Below, piece after piece: positions 25,266-35,005 of a stretch of DNA of 64,000 nt. How positions within the stretch are numbered: the first letter of the stretch is position 1; the number at the start of each line of letters is the position of its first letter. Source of the DNA: Crocinitomicaceae bacterium (GTDB lineage Bacteria; Bacteroidota; Bacteroidia; Flavobacteriales_D; Crocinitomicaceae). Location of the stretch: the NCBI GenBank assembly GCA_021325675.1, contig JAJTCM010000002.1, forward strand, positions 248,001-312,000, in the 5' to 3' direction. The position numbers were made by a program, and so were the translations under genes. A model generated the notes under the pieces. That model saw nothing but the letters and a program-made list of their open reading frames with translations. It searched no databases and was not told the origin of the DNA.

Positions 25266-28200
25266 TTATCTTAAAACATTGATTGTTCCACTGTCATTTA
25301 CAGTGGTATGGTCTTCCACATTTTCCTGGGTGCGGTATGTCATCATCCAGCTGTAAAGCCCATCCTGAACTGGTGAACCGTCCGGGTTGCGTGCGTCCCA
25401 CATAAATCCGGGATCAGTGGTGTGGAATATTTCCTCTCCCCAGCGGTTAAAGATCGTCATTTCAAAAGACACAAAATCGCAGAGGTGCGTGATGGAAAAC
25501 CCATTGTTGAAATCGTTTCCGTCCGGCGTAAATGTATTCGGAACATAGAGAATACAATGACAGTTTTCCACGTAAACGGAAATCGTATCCGTAACCTGGC
25601 CGCAGCCGATAGCTGTCGCTGTGAGATGAACGGAATCGAACATGATGATATTCTCATTATAGTGATATGGAACGCCGGTCTGACCGTCAGACCAGATTAG
25701 CGAATCGTAATTCAGCAAAACATCCGGAACAATCGTAATGTTTTCATCCGGGCAAATCGTAAAGCCTGTTCCCAGTTCAAGCAATGGCGTCAGCTTAGGG
25801 AAAATCGTGATTGTATCGTAAATCGGGCAATTGTTGTAAATCGCCTGTACGTTATAGTTTCCGGGCGAAACGAAAATCACCGGCGAATTCTGTCCTGTGT
25901 TCCAGGAGTAACTCGTTGCCCCCGTAACCAAAGCATTCAGCTGGGTGAGGTCATCCGGACAAATGGAATAATCAGCCCCGAGGTCAAGGTCCGGAAGCGG
26001 AATTTCGCTAATATAAACCGAGTCATATCCAAAGCAATTGAATTGGTCCCTTACCTGCACAAAAACCAGGTCATTCGGCGCTCCGACAGTAATCGTTGGC
26101 GTGGCGTCACCGGTCGACCAGTGATAATCGGCATAAGATCCCGTAAGTCCCAAACTGGTTGTTGATCCCGGGCAATACTCAAGTGAGCCTGTGATGATCG
26201 GGAAAGGCGCAACAATTTCATCTACAAAAATCGTATCTACATAAGCGCAGCTGTTGCCATCCATGACCAGGAGCCCGTAATTGCCCTGCTGCTCCACCGT
26301 AAGGGTTGTTGTTGTAGCGCCCGTGCTCCAGATATAAGAAACAATGGCCGGGTTATTTATCGACAATTCGACATTATCGTAGCTACAGAAAGTAACATCC
26401 GGACCAAGGCTGACTACCTGGACAAAATACTGGCTGATAACAAGTGTATCGCGGGTAATGCAGCTGTTGGTGTCCGTAACAGCAATAGAAAGCGTCAGTG
26501 GTCCTTGAACGGTTTGTGAAGCCGACAGGTTACCGTTGCTCCATACAAAGCTGCTTGTCGGGTCCATATTTTGAGGCGTAACGGTCAATGTCTGGTAATA
26601 ACACAAAGACGTATCTGCACCTAAGTAAACCTGGTCAACGCCGTAATTGAGCACCCTAACGGAATCACGTGTCGTTCTGCAGGCATTCGTTCCGTCAATG
26701 TAATAAAACATTGGTGCAGTAACAGAAATTGTTGCTGTTGAGGCTGATGTGCTCCAAAGTATATCATCAATATTAGCCAAAACCGGCGCGAGTGTGATCG
26801 GGGTTCCCGGACATTTTATCAAGGTGTCTTCCAGCGAAATAGAAGGCGGGGAAATCACATCAATTTCAATGGAATCCGAATGTGAACACCCGTCGCCATA
26901 TTCATAATCAACTATAAAAAGTGTAAGCGATGAAGGGAAAAACTTCGGATTGGCTGTCGTTTCATCCTCCATCAGTGATGTATTGTCCCACGTATAATTG
27001 CTTCCTCCGGCCAGGTTCAGGTCAAAAGTATCCGGGCTGCAAATAGTAACCTGGCTTGTTGGGATCAGGTTCGGATACATGTAATAATCAATGAAGACGG
27101 AGTCTGTAGCCGTACACGTTCCCTCTGTAACAGAAAGCCTGTAATATTGTGAAATATCCTGAACCGTCGTTGGCGTCATTGTATTGGCATTGGTCAGGTT
27201 ATTGCTGTTAGACCAGGTAATCACCCCGTTTTGCAGGGATGTTTCGCCCTCTAGCTGGTAAGCTGTCCCGGAGCATAAAATTGTATCGTTTCCTGCATCT
27301 ATCGTAACATCTCTTACAGTAATGAAAACCGAATCCTGGTAAACGCAAATACCCGAAGTAATTGTCGCCACATACATCGTAGACTGGCTTGGATATGCTC
27401 TCGGATTAACAATTGTCGGATCAGACAAGCCTGCCGCAGGTGTCCAGGTGATGTTCAGCCCGCTTGCAGAGGACGAAGACAAAGAAACGTTATCCAATGC
27501 CCAGATATCCTGGTCAGCAGCCGAAAAAGCCAGCTGTCTCCAGCGAAAACGGGTTGCTGTTGTTTGTGCCGCTGGTGGTATTACAGCATTCACCTGGGTG
27601 AAATTAGGATATAAATTCTCAAAATAGGTTCCCAGGATCGTCCAGTTTGCACCACCGTTGATGGAGTATTCCAAAACAACGTGCTCTCCCGGGTCGGCAT
27701 TGTCACAAGGCGCAATACCTGTCGCAATTTTCAGGTAAAATTCCAGCTCGCCGCCACTTGAAAAGTCCATATCAAGCGTTTCAGCAAAACGCGCCGGAGG
27801 CGCACCATTGAAATATAAAGCATCACCGGCAACAGAGCTGCAGGTATCCGTATTGAGCGCTCCCGTAACGTTTGCCCAAAGCAGCGGGTTATTTCCCCCG
27901 TCAAAATCATCGAACTGGATTATTTGCAAAACATCGAGATTGAGCTGCGCGGTGTCCGGTAAACAAAGCATAGGCAGATCGCTCATGGCATCTACATTTT
28001 TTACCGCTCCCAAACCGCCACCGGAAACTACGAGGTAGACACTGTCTGTTGCATTGGAACAGCCCGTTAAGCTCGAAGCCGTAAGTGTATACCAGCCGGT
28101 ATTCTGCACTTGTATTGTTGGGGTTGCGCCGGATTGTCCACCAAATAAATAAGATGGCCCCCACTGATACACATAGTTAGGCGAAGCAGGTGTGACATCG

Positions 28201-29792
28201 GCATTAAACTGAACACTTTCCAGGAAGCAAACCGTGTCCTCATTGGAAGTCAGGGTCAGGAAAATCGGCTCCGGTGATTCTACTGAAAACGTTTTTTCAA
28301 AATAACATCCGGATACAAGAGATGTTCCCGCTACTTTATAGACTTCATTTACAATCGGGGGATGCAGCACGAGCACATATCCTTCGAGGATCGTATCGTT
28401 GGGTGCATTAACTGTTGACCACCACGGATCAAAAATTCCGATTACTGAGAGAACAACGGAATCGTTGGTACAATAAGCCGTATCCACCGGTATTTGTGTT
28501 TGCGGTAAAAATGATCCAACACCATAAGCGTAGCTTTCTGCTTCACCCGTACCATAAGCATAAGCCGTAAAGCCGCTCGGAAGCTGGATGCTATGGCTTC
28601 CTTGCGGTATATCAATTTGCGCATAGGATGTTGCCGGGTCGGAATCGAAAGGAAAAAACGATGCAGCCGGAACAGGAACGCCGTCGAGCATAACGTTGTT
28701 GATTGAATTGGATTCAACGATCAGGTTTACGGAATGGTTGGTAATGACACTGGAAGTCACCGTACTGAAAGTGATGTCATCGATCTTCCGCTCCTCCGAG
28801 TTGAGGATCAGCATCGCAGGGTCACCCCCGCCGGAACAAGCCAGTCCTTCCATGTATTGAATAACAGCGATGGGCTGGTCAGCAGAAATCACCTGGTTGT
28901 CCGGAACAGTGTTATAAGTTGTGAATTCACCGGCATTCAGCGTGATCGTCGAACCGTCATTCAAGGTCACGGTAGTATTGTTCTCCCGGGCCAGGATACG
29001 AAAAGTATAAGACGTTGACTCAAGAAAAGGAACAATGTAATATTTTTTTCCCCAGCCGTCGACCGGGTAATTCTGATCGTAAATGTGGTCGCAGTAACCG
29101 CAACCGTTTGGAATGTTGGCGCAGTCTACACCCGAAAAAACGGCAAAAGGCCGGCAATCCCCATTAGCCGGTGTTCCCTGGACCTTTGTCCCGGTTAGAT
29201 CGCCGCTTGACTTGATTTGATAGGTTTCTCCCTCACTTAGCTGAATGACATAGGGAACATTGGCCGCATGTCCACCGGTTGTCCCGGCTGAAGGGGTGAT
29301 CTCTACTTCCGTGCCGTCCGTTGTGGCAACAATCACAAGCTCACTCATTCCGAATTCCCCCTGGTAGCTGGAAACGAGGTATTCCGTCCCTAATGATTTG
29401 ATGGGCAAAACCAAAGTTCCGTCGGCTGTATAAGATTTGAAATTAATTGCAAAAACACTGATCGTGTCATTGGAAACAATATGGATCCCGCGGCCTGAAA
29501 CAACATCGTCTTCATAATTCCCGCCAACACCTTCCGGCACGGTAATCGTCGTTGTCAATCCGGGTGTAACGGTAAAAGGCACCGTCCATCCCTGCAGGGG
29601 ACAGGATATCGTTCCGCTTGTTGGCTGGGTGCCGGATAAAAATAAATCAAGGGATTCACTCGAACCACTGTAATTTGACAAAAAGCCCATCCAAAAATCA
29701 GTACCGACAGTCGGAATTGGCCCTTGTGCGCTAAGCTGAAAGCCCGCGAATATAAATAGGATTAAAAGCTTAATCTTTACCAGTGTTCTCAT
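25266..29792 (-). CDS. Giant adhesin with IgGFc-binding-type N-terminal domain and gliding-type C-terminal domain
   Basis: A 1508-residue secreted protein with a signal peptide (about residues 1-23, MRTLVKIKLLILFIFAGFQ). Residues about 30-430 (GTDFWMGFLSNYSG...GRGIHIVSNDTISVFAINF) match the IgGFc_binding N-terminal domain. A long middle part holds Ig/PKD-like modules with W-S/D-x-G motifs and many paired cysteines, including a segment (about 640-760) with LWANVTGALNTDTC that looks like a jelly-roll or MAM-like module. The last 100 residues (VPNTFTPDGNDFNNGF...FNRWGEEIFHT) are the CHU_C/TIGR04131 type B T9SS sorting domain. Unlike the adhesin at 7686-14042 it has no PorP/SprF gene next to it. 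Confidence 0.9.
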   Translation of the reverse strand: MRTLVKIKLLILFIFAGFQLSAQGPIPTVGTDFWMGFLSNYSGSSESLDLFLSGTQPTSGTISCPLQGWTVPFTVTPGLTTTITVPEGVGGNYEDDVVSGRGIHIVSNDTISVFAINFKSYTADGTLVLPIKSLGTEYLVSSYQGEFGMSELVIVATTDGTEVEITPSAGTTGGHAANVPYVIQLSEGETYQIKSSGDLTGTKVQGTPANGDCRPFAVFSGVDCANIPNGCGYCDHIYDQNYPVDGWGKKYYIVPFLESTSYTFRILARENNTTVTLNDGSTITLNAGEFTTYNTVPDNQVISADQPIAVIQYMEGLACSGGGDPAMLILNSEERKIDDITFSTVTSSVITNHSVNLIVESNSINNVMLDGVPVPAASFFPFDSDPATSYAQIDIPQGSHSIQLPSGFTAYAYGTGEAESYAYGVGSFLPQTQIPVDTAYCTNDSVVLSVIGIFDPWWSTVNAPNDTILEGYVLVLHPPIVNEVYKVAGTSLVSGCYFEKTFSVESPEPIFLTLTSNEDTVCFLESVQFNADVTPASPNYVYQWGPSYLFGGQSGATPTIQVQNTGWYTLTASSLTGCSNATDSVYLVVSGGGLGAVKNVDAMSDLPMLCLPDTAQLNLDVLQIIQFDDFDGGNNPLLWANVTGALNTDTCSSVAGDALYFNGAPPARFAETLDMDFSSGGELEFYLKIATGIAPCDNADPGEHVVLEYSINGGANWTILGTYFENLYPNFTQVNAVIPPAAQTTATRFRWRQLAFSAADQDIWALDNVSLSSSSASGLNITWTPAAGLSDPTIVNPRAYPSQSTMYVATITSGICVYQDSVFITVRDVTIDAGNDTILCSGTAYQLEGETSLQNGVITWSNSNNLTNANTMTPTTVQDISQYYRLSVTEGTCTATDSVFIDYYMYPNLIPTSQVTICSPDTFDLNLAGGSNYTWDNTSLMEDETTANPKFFPSSLTLFIVDYEYGDGCSHSDSIEIDVISPPSISLEDTLIKCPGTPITLAPVLANIDDILWSTSASTATISVTAPMFYYIDGTNACRTTRDSVRVLNYGVDQVYLGADTSLCYYQTLTVTPQNMDPTSSFVWSNGNLSASQTVQGPLTLSIAVTDTNSCITRDTLVISQYFVQVVSLGPDVTFCSYDNVELSINNPAIVSYIWSTGATTTTLTVEQQGNYGLLVMDGNSCAYVDTIFVDEIVAPFPIITGSLEYCPGSTTSLGLTGSYADYHWSTGDATPTITVGAPNDLVFVQVRDQFNCFGYDSVYISEIPLPDLDLGADYSICPDDLTQLNALVTGATSYSWNTGQNSPVIFVSPGNYNVQAIYNNCPIYDTITIFPKLTPLLELGTGFTICPDENITIVPDVLLNYDSLIWSDGQTGVPYHYNENIIMFDSVHLTATAIGCGQVTDTISVYVENCHCILYVPNTFTPDGNDFNNGFSITHLCDFVSFEMTIFNRWGEEIFHTTDPGFMWDARNPDGSPVQDGLYSWMMTYRTQENVEDHTTVNDSGTINVLR

Positions 29793-29850
29793 AAGTAATC
29801 GTATGTTAGTCCTAAGACGCTGAAAACTTAAAAAAGTTGCCAGCAGCTAA

Positions 29851-29880
29851 CAAAATTAGAATTTAAATTGACAAATCCAA
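29851..29880 (-). promoter_or_regulatory. Bacteroidota-type promoter for the IgGFc-domain adhesin
   Basis: Minus strand TTG (29878-29880), 19-bp spacer, TAATTTTG (29851-29858). The promoter overlaps the last codons of tlyA. The leader before the ATG at 29792 would be about 50 nt. Confidence 0.7.
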
Positions 29881-30612
29881 ATTTTTACGGAGCAGCATCA
29901 GGAATTCCATATTGCCGTCACCACCCAGGATCGGAGATTCAATATGGGCAATGTACCCGAGATTGTTCCGCTGTGCTTCCTCGCGGATTGTCTCAATAAC
30001 CTGCGTATAAAGGGATTTGTTTTTAACGATCCCGCCTTTTTCAATATGTTCCTTTCCTACTTCAAACTGGGGCTTAATGAGAGCAACAACAAGAGCCCCA
30101 TCATTCAGAAAAGTATGGAAAAAAGGGAAAATTTTAGTCAGGGAAATAAAGGAAACGTCTATCACACAGATATCAACCGGATCCGGAATAATTTTGGGGG
30201 TGATTTCACGGACATGCGTTTTCTCCAGGTTGATAACCCGCTCATCTGAACTAAGCTTTGGATGCAGCTGCTTTGAGCCGACATCGAGCGCATACACTTT
30301 GCTGGCTCCGTGATGAAGGGCGACTTCTGTAAAACCTCCGGTCGAAGCGCCGATATCCAGCACCGTTTTACCGGCAAAATCGAGCTTCCAGGCATCAATG
30401 GCTTTCAGTAATTTCAACGCGCCGCGCGAAACCCAGGGAATCTCTTCTTCCAGCAGGATGATTTCCGCATCTACGGGAACTTTTTTGCCGGGCTTATTGA
30501 ACAGCTTACCGTTAACCAGCACGCCTGACTCATGGATGATTTTTTCGGCCCGGACACGCGAGGAAACAAGGTTTCTCTGCATTATAAGTTTATCTAAGCG
30601 CTCTTCTTCCAT
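29863..30612 (-). CDS. tlyA: TlyA-family rRNA 2'-O-methyltransferase / hemolysin A family
   Basis: A 249-residue protein with an N-terminal S4 RNA-binding domain (residues about 1-60, RLDKLIMQRNLVSSRVRAEK) and an FtsJ-like methyltransferase domain. The SAM motif is VLDIGASTGGFTE (84-96); likely catalytic residues are Lys67 in RGALKLL, the Asp in VIDVSFIS, the Lys in LIKPQFE and the Glu in DGNMEFLM, the K-D-K-E set of this family. TlyA methylates cytidine 2'-OH groups in 16S and 23S rRNA. It has its own promoter in the 3' end of radC. Confidence 0.92.
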   Translation of the reverse strand: MEEERLDKLIMQRNLVSSRVRAEKIIHESGVLVNGKLFNKPGKKVPVDAEIILLEEEIPWVSRGALKLLKAIDAWKLDFAGKTVLDIGASTGGFTEVALHHGASKVYALDVGSKQLHPKLSSDERVINLEKTHVREITPKIIPDPVDICVIDVSFISLTKIFPFFHTFLNDGALVVALIKPQFEVGKEHIEKGGIVKNKSLYTQVIETIREEAQRNNLGYIAHIESPILGGDGNMEFLMLLRKNLDLSI

Positions 30613-30629
30613 GATTTCAAATATAGATA

Positions 30630-30660
30630 CAAAGGTATTATATTATTCCGGCATCAGCAA
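30630..30660 (-). promoter_or_regulatory. Bacteroidota-type promoter for tlyA
   Basis: Minus strand TTG (30658-30660), 20-bp spacer, TACCTTTG (30630-30637). It overlaps the 3' end of radC and lies about 18 bp before the tlyA ATG at 30612. A second TAnnTTTG (TATATTTG, 30618-30625) is closer but lacks a -33 partner. Confidence 0.7.
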
Positions 30661-31330
30661 AACTATAATAGGAATCAGCGCCAATGATCAGGTGATCGAG
30701 CACGAAAATCTCCATCAGGTTCCCGATTTCCACGAGCTTAAGCGTGAGCTTTTTATCCTGGTCACTGGGGTTAATCCGGCCGCTGGGATGGTTGTGCGCC
30801 AGGATGATGCCGGTTGCGTAGCAATCCAGGGCTTCTTTGAAGATCAGCCGCTTATCCACGATCGTTCCGGAAATACCGCCAACGGATAGGCGTTTGATCT
30901 GCTGGACCTGATTCCCGCCGTTGAGGTAAAGCACATAAAACTCTTCATGCCGGAGATCATCCAGGTACGAACGCACGAGCTCAAAAGCCAGCTTGGAGCT
31001 GTTGATTTTAAGACGGCGGGGAACTTCGATCTCTTTCCTGCGCTTGCCGAGCTCTATGGCAGCGATAAGCTTAATGGCCTTGGCTGTTCCGATTCCTTTT
31101 ACCTGGCAGAAATCCTGGATCGTTTTGTTGGAAAACTCCACGAGGGAATTCCCGCAAAGCGCCAGTATTTCTTTGGCAATATCCAATGCAGTTCTGTTAC
31201 GGGTGCCGTTCTGGAGCAAAATAGCAATCAATTCCGAATCGGTCAGCTGCTTGCGGCCTTTTTGAAGGAGTTTTTCACGCGGACGGTCATCCTCCGCCCA
31301 ATACTTGATGGTGTGATTTTGTTGCAACAT
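30638..31330 (-). CDS. radC: RadC family JAB-domain protein
   Basis: A 230-residue RadC-type protein: an N-terminal helix-hairpin-helix region (GIGTAKAIKLIAAIELGKR, about 80-100) and a C-terminal JAB1/MPN-like metalloprotein domain with the motif AHNHPSGRINPSDQD that would bind zinc. The family was once linked to DNA repair, but its true role is unsettled. It sits between sufD and tlyA on the same strand, after a 137-bp gap with no terminator, so some read-through from the suf operon is possible. Confidence 0.92.
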   Translation of the reverse strand: MLQQNHTIKYWAEDDRPREKLLQKGRKQLTDSELIAILLQNGTRNRTALDIAKEILALCGNSLVEFSNKTIQDFCQVKGIGTAKAIKLIAAIELGKRRKEIEVPRRLKINSSKLAFELVRSYLDDLRHEEFYVLYLNGGNQVQQIKRLSVGGISGTIVDKRLIFKEALDCYATGIILAHNHPSGRINPSDQDKKLTLKLVEIGNLMEIFVLDHLIIGADSYYSFADAGII

Positions 31331-31467
31331 AGTAAATTAAATCAGGTTCTGAAAACTAAGTTACAAAACTTTCCCGGATTTAAATCACCCTGTTCAAAAC
31401 TTTAAAAACAATTTCATACGAAATGTTCAGGATCCTTGCCGCGACGTGTTACAAGAATATCCGGTAT

Positions 31468-32742
31468 TTACTTTACCCAGCCGAATTTCTCTTCGATCAG
31501 CGCGTCAACATATTCCCGCACGGCGTCGTTTTCGATTTTTTCGATCACATCGCCGATAAAAGCGGAAACCATCAAAGCACGGGCTGATTTTTCAGACAAA
31601 CCGCGGGCACGCAGGTAAAATACAGCTTCTTCATCCAGCTGGCCGGTCGTTGATCCGTGCGAGCATTTCACGTCATCTGCATAAATTTCAAGCTCCGGCT
31701 TGGAGTTTGCTGTGGCGGAATCACTCAGCAAAACGTTTCCGTTGGACTGAAATGCATTAATTTTCTGGGCGTCTTTGCGGACAAATACTTTCCCGTTGAA
31801 AACAGCTGTTGACTGGTCGTCGATCACGCCCTTGTATAATTCATTGGAGAGGCAATGTGCTACTTTATGGTCAACAACGGTGTGGTTATCCACGTGCTGC
31901 TTTCCTTTAAGGATATAAGCGCCTGACAGGTTTGTCTCGCAATTTTGTCCTTCCACGTTAATTGTCAGGTTATTGCGCACCAAACCGCCATCCAGCGTAA
32001 TGGTATTGATCGTGAAAACGGAATCTTTCGCCTGATCTACGAATTCGCTGAGAATATTGAAATTGGAAACCGATTCCTGCTGAATTTTATCGATTTTCAA
32101 ATGAGCGTTTGTTCCTGTGTAAATTTCGCTGATACTGTTCGTAAAGCACGTTTCGGCATTCAGGGAAACATAATTGAAAACCACATGTGCCGAAGCAAAA
32201 TCTTCGCAAATAATTAAGTTGCGGTTTCCGCTGTAAGCCTGCGCACCGGTATTGATGAAAATCACCTGTACACTTTGCTCAACCACAGCCTTTTTAGCGA
32301 TCCGGATAGCAACACCATCCTGCGCGTATAAGGTATTGAGTGAAGAAAAAACCTCATTTTCCAAGGGAACAAGTTTCCCTAATTCAGCCTGTAACGCCGT
32401 GTTTTCGCTTAAAGCTGAAACTTCCAGCCCGTTTTCAGCTTTGATCCGGGAAAGCTCAGAAGCGTAAAAGCCGTTTACAAAGACAAGTACGGAACCTGTC
32501 AGGCCGGGAACTAAAAAAGGAGATAAGTCTTGAATCTTCCGACTTTCGTCTAAAGTCTTAAAAGAAGTATTCTTAATCTTCGCAACACGGGTGTATTTCC
32601 AGGCTTCGGTGCGGGAAGTCGGAAAATCCGTGGTTTCAAGCACGTGTTTCGCCTCGTCACGCTGTGAAGATGGTAAAATGTATGTTCTTGCAGAGTTTTC
32701 TTCCGCTATCGTATAAGGTGCTGCCACTAAGGTTTCACTCAT
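31468..32742 (-). CDS. sufD: Fe-S assembly scaffold subunit SufD
   Basis: A 424-residue SufD protein, partner of SufB and SufC in the cytoplasmic SufBC2D scaffold. The beta-helix core and the C-terminal region with KCSHGSTTGQ-type sequence (here DDVKCSHGSTTGQLDEEAV) and YLRARGLSEKSARALM are typical. It is 10 bp after sufC. Residues about 62-74 (KTLDESRKIQDLS) are encoded by sequence that matches the intergenic GACTTTAGAC repeat, suggesting a repeat inserted in frame near the N-terminus. Confidence 0.94.
   Translation of the reverse strand: MSETLVAAPYTIAEENSARTYILPSSQRDEAKHVLETTDFPTSRTEAWKYTRVAKIKNTSFKTLDESRKIQDLSPFLVPGLTGSVLVFVNGFYASELSRIKAENGLEVSALSENTALQAELGKLVPLENEVFSSLNTLYAQDGVAIRIAKKAVVEQSVQVIFINTGAQAYSGNRNLIICEDFASAHVVFNYVSLNAETCFTNSISEIYTGTNAHLKIDKIQQESVSNFNILSEFVDQAKDSVFTINTITLDGGLVRNNLTINVEGQNCETNLSGAYILKGKQHVDNHTVVDHKVAHCLSNELYKGVIDDQSTAVFNGKVFVRKDAQKINAFQSNGNVLLSDSATANSKPELEIYADDVKCSHGSTTGQLDEEAVFYLRARGLSEKSARALMVSAFIGDVIEKIENDAVREYVDALIEEKFGWVK
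32530..32575. repeat. GACTTTAGAC-type repeat inside sufD coding sequence
   Basis: Read on the minus strand this segment contains AAGACTTTAGACGAAAG (32543-32559), which matches 16 of 17 bases of the intergenic stretch at 23178-23194. It also has GTCGGAAGATTCAAGACTT, of the same composition. It is in frame and adds about a dozen residues to SufD. Confidence 0.5.
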
Positions 32743-32752
32743 GATTTCAGTA

Positions 32753-33502
32753 TTATGCTAATTCGGCTTTGATCCAGTCGTAGCCTCTTTCTTCCAGCTC
32801 AAGCGCCAGCTCTTTCGTTCCTGTTTTTACGATTTTACCGTCAAAAAGCACGTGTACAAAATCCGGAACGATATAATCCAGCAAACGCTGGTAATGTGTA
32901 ATGACAACAGTCGCGTTGTCTTTGGATTTCAGCTTGTTTACGCCGTTGGCTACAATGCGGAGCGCATCAATATCCAAACCGGAATCCGTTTCATCGAGGA
33001 TCGCCAGTTTTGGCTCAAGCATTGCCATCTGGAAAATCTCGTTGCGTTTTTTCTCTCCTCCTGAAAAGCCCTCGTTCACTGAACGCGAAGCCAGCTTGGA
33101 GTCCAGCTCAACAATCTGCGATTTTTCACGTACCAATGCCATGAAATCCTTAGCGGAAATCTGCTCTTGTCCGCGGTATTCGCGAATTTCATTCAGGGCT
33201 GTGCGCAAAAAGTTTACGTTTGAAACGCCCGGGATTTCTACCGGGTACTGAAATGCGAGAAACAAACCTTCGCGGGCGCGGTCTTCCGTTGCCATTTCCA
33301 GCAAGTCTTTGGTATCAAACTCAACCGAGCCTTCCGTGATCTCGTATTCTTCACGGCCTGCCAAAACAGAAGCGAGCGTACTTTTCCCGGCACCGTTCGG
33401 CCCCATGATTGCGTGTACTTCGCCGGCTTTAACTTCGAGGTTAAGTCCTTTTAAAATTTCTTTGCCGTCGATTGAGGCGTGTAAATTGTTTATTTTTAAC
33501 AT
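32753..33502 (-). CDS. sufC: Fe-S assembly ATPase SufC
   Basis: A 249-residue ABC-type ATPase without membrane domain. Walker A is GPNGAGKST (34-42), the ABC signature is FSGGEKKR and Walker B is LAILDETDSGLD; the insertion of Asp-Ser-Gly after the Walker B Glu is characteristic of SufC. It powers conformational change in the SufBC2D scaffold. Gap to sufB is 44 bp. Confidence 0.96.
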   Translation of the reverse strand: MLKINNLHASIDGKEILKGLNLEVKAGEVHAIMGPNGAGKSTLASVLAGREEYEITEGSVEFDTKDLLEMATEDRAREGLFLAFQYPVEIPGVSNVNFLRTALNEIREYRGQEQISAKDFMALVREKSQIVELDSKLASRSVNEGFSGGEKKRNEIFQMAMLEPKLAILDETDSGLDIDALRIVANGVNKLKSKDNATVVITHYQRLLDYIVPDFVHVLFDGKIVKTGTKELALELEERGYDWIKAELA

Positions 33503-33546
33503 CTATATTGTTTTTTCTGGCGGATAAATTATGCGGTGCAGGGGAT

Positions 33547-34995
33547 TTATCCAACCGATCCTTCTAAGCTTATCGCCAATAATTTTTGTGCTTCAACGGC
33601 GAACTCCATTGGCAACTGGTTCAACACTTCCTTGCAGTAGCCGTTTACAATCAGGCTGATCGCTTTTTCTTCACTGATTCCGCGCTGCAGGCAGTAAAAA
33701 ATCTGGTCTTCACCAATTTTGGAAGTGGTTGCTTCGTGCTCGATTTTGGCCGTGCTGTTTTTACATTCGATATAAGGGAAAGTATGTGCGCCGCATTCGT
33801 CGGTCATTAGCAGGGAATCACATTGTGAGAAGTTCCGGGCATTTTCCGCCGATTTATGTATTTGCACCAACCCGCGGTAAGAATTCTGCGATTTACCCGC
33901 TGAAATCCCCTTGGAAATGATCGTACTTTTTGTGTTTTTTCCTAAATGCACCATTTTCGTGCCTGTATCGGCTTGCTGGTAATTATTGGTCACCGCCACG
34001 GAGTAAAACTCACCGATGGAGTTGTCCCCTTTCAGTATACAGGAAGGGTATTTCCACGTTACTGCGGAGCCGGTTTCAACCTGGGTCCAGGAAATTTTAG
34101 CATTGCGCTCGCAAATCCCGCGTTTGGTAACGAAATTGAAAATCCCGCCTTTCCCTTCTTTATCACCCGGGTACCAGTTTTGTACCGTCGAATATTTGAT
34201 TTCGGCATTGTCTAAAGCTACCAGCTCAACTACCGCGGCATGCAGCTGGTTTTCATCGCGCTGCGGGGCTGTACAGCCCTCGAGGTAAGAAACATAAGCT
34301 CCTTCGTCGGCCACCACAAGCGTACGCTCAAACTGGCCTGTTCCACCTTCGTTGATGCGGAAATAAGTCGATAATTCCATCGGGCAGCGAACGCCTTTCG
34401 GAATGTAGCAGAACGAACCATCGGTAAAAACCGCGCTGTTCAGGGCTGCGTAAAAATTATCTGTGGTCGGGACAACAGTTCCCATGTATTTTTTCACCAG
34501 CTCCGGGTGTTCCTGCACCGCCTCGGAGAAGGAGCAGAAAATGATCCCCAGCTCAGCCAGCTTAGCTTTAAAAGAAGTTGCCACGGAAACGGAGTCCATG
34601 ACGAAATCCACCGCAACGCCCGTCAAGCGCTTTTGTTCTTCAAGGGAAATCCCAAGCTTGGCCATCGTTTCCTTCATTTCCGGATCAACGTCGTCCCAGC
34701 TTTCGTATTTTTTGCTTTGTTTAGGCGCCGAATAATAGGTGATGTCCTGGAAGTCCGGTTTTTGGTAATGTACATGGGCCCAGGTTGGCTCAGTCATTTC
34801 TTTCCAGGCAGCAAAGGCGCGCAGGCGGTAATCCAGCATCCACTCCGGCTCATTTTTTTTGGCCGAAATAAAGCGAATAATACCTTCGTTAAGACCTTTA
34901 GGCGCTTTGTCTGATTCAATATTTGTAACGAAACCGAACTTATATTCCTGGTTTTCCAGGTCTTTAGCTAATTCGTTCTCTGTGTAATTTGCCAT
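33547..34995 (-). CDS. sufB: Fe-S assembly scaffold subunit SufB
   Basis: A 482-residue SufB protein, the main cluster-building scaffold. Conserved family segments are seen: [39 protein letters not shown] and [19 protein letters not shown]. It lies 10 bp after sufA and before sufC, as expected for a Bacteroidota suf operon. Confidence 0.96.
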   Translation of the reverse strand: MANYTENELAKDLENQEYKFGFVTNIESDKAPKGLNEGIIRFISAKKNEPEWMLDYRLRAFAAWKEMTEPTWAHVHYQKPDFQDITYYSAPKQSKKYESWDDVDPEMKETMAKLGISLEEQKRLTGVAVDFVMDSVSVATSFKAKLAELGIIFCSFSEAVQEHPELVKKYMGTVVPTTDNFYAALNSAVFTDGSFCYIPKGVRCPMELSTYFRINEGGTGQFERTLVVADEGAYVSYLEGCTAPQRDENQLHAAVVELVALDNAEIKYSTVQNWYPGDKEGKGGIFNFVTKRGICERNAKISWTQVETGSAVTWKYPSCILKGDNSIGEFYSVAVTNNYQQADTGTKMVHLGKNTKSTIISKGISAGKSQNSYRGLVQIHKSAENARNFSQCDSLLMTDECGAHTFPYIECKNSTAKIEHEATTSKIGEDQIFYCLQRGISEEKAISLIVNGYCKEVLNQLPMEFAVEAQKLLAISLEGSVG

Positions 34996-35005
34996 ACAAT
35001 TTTAT

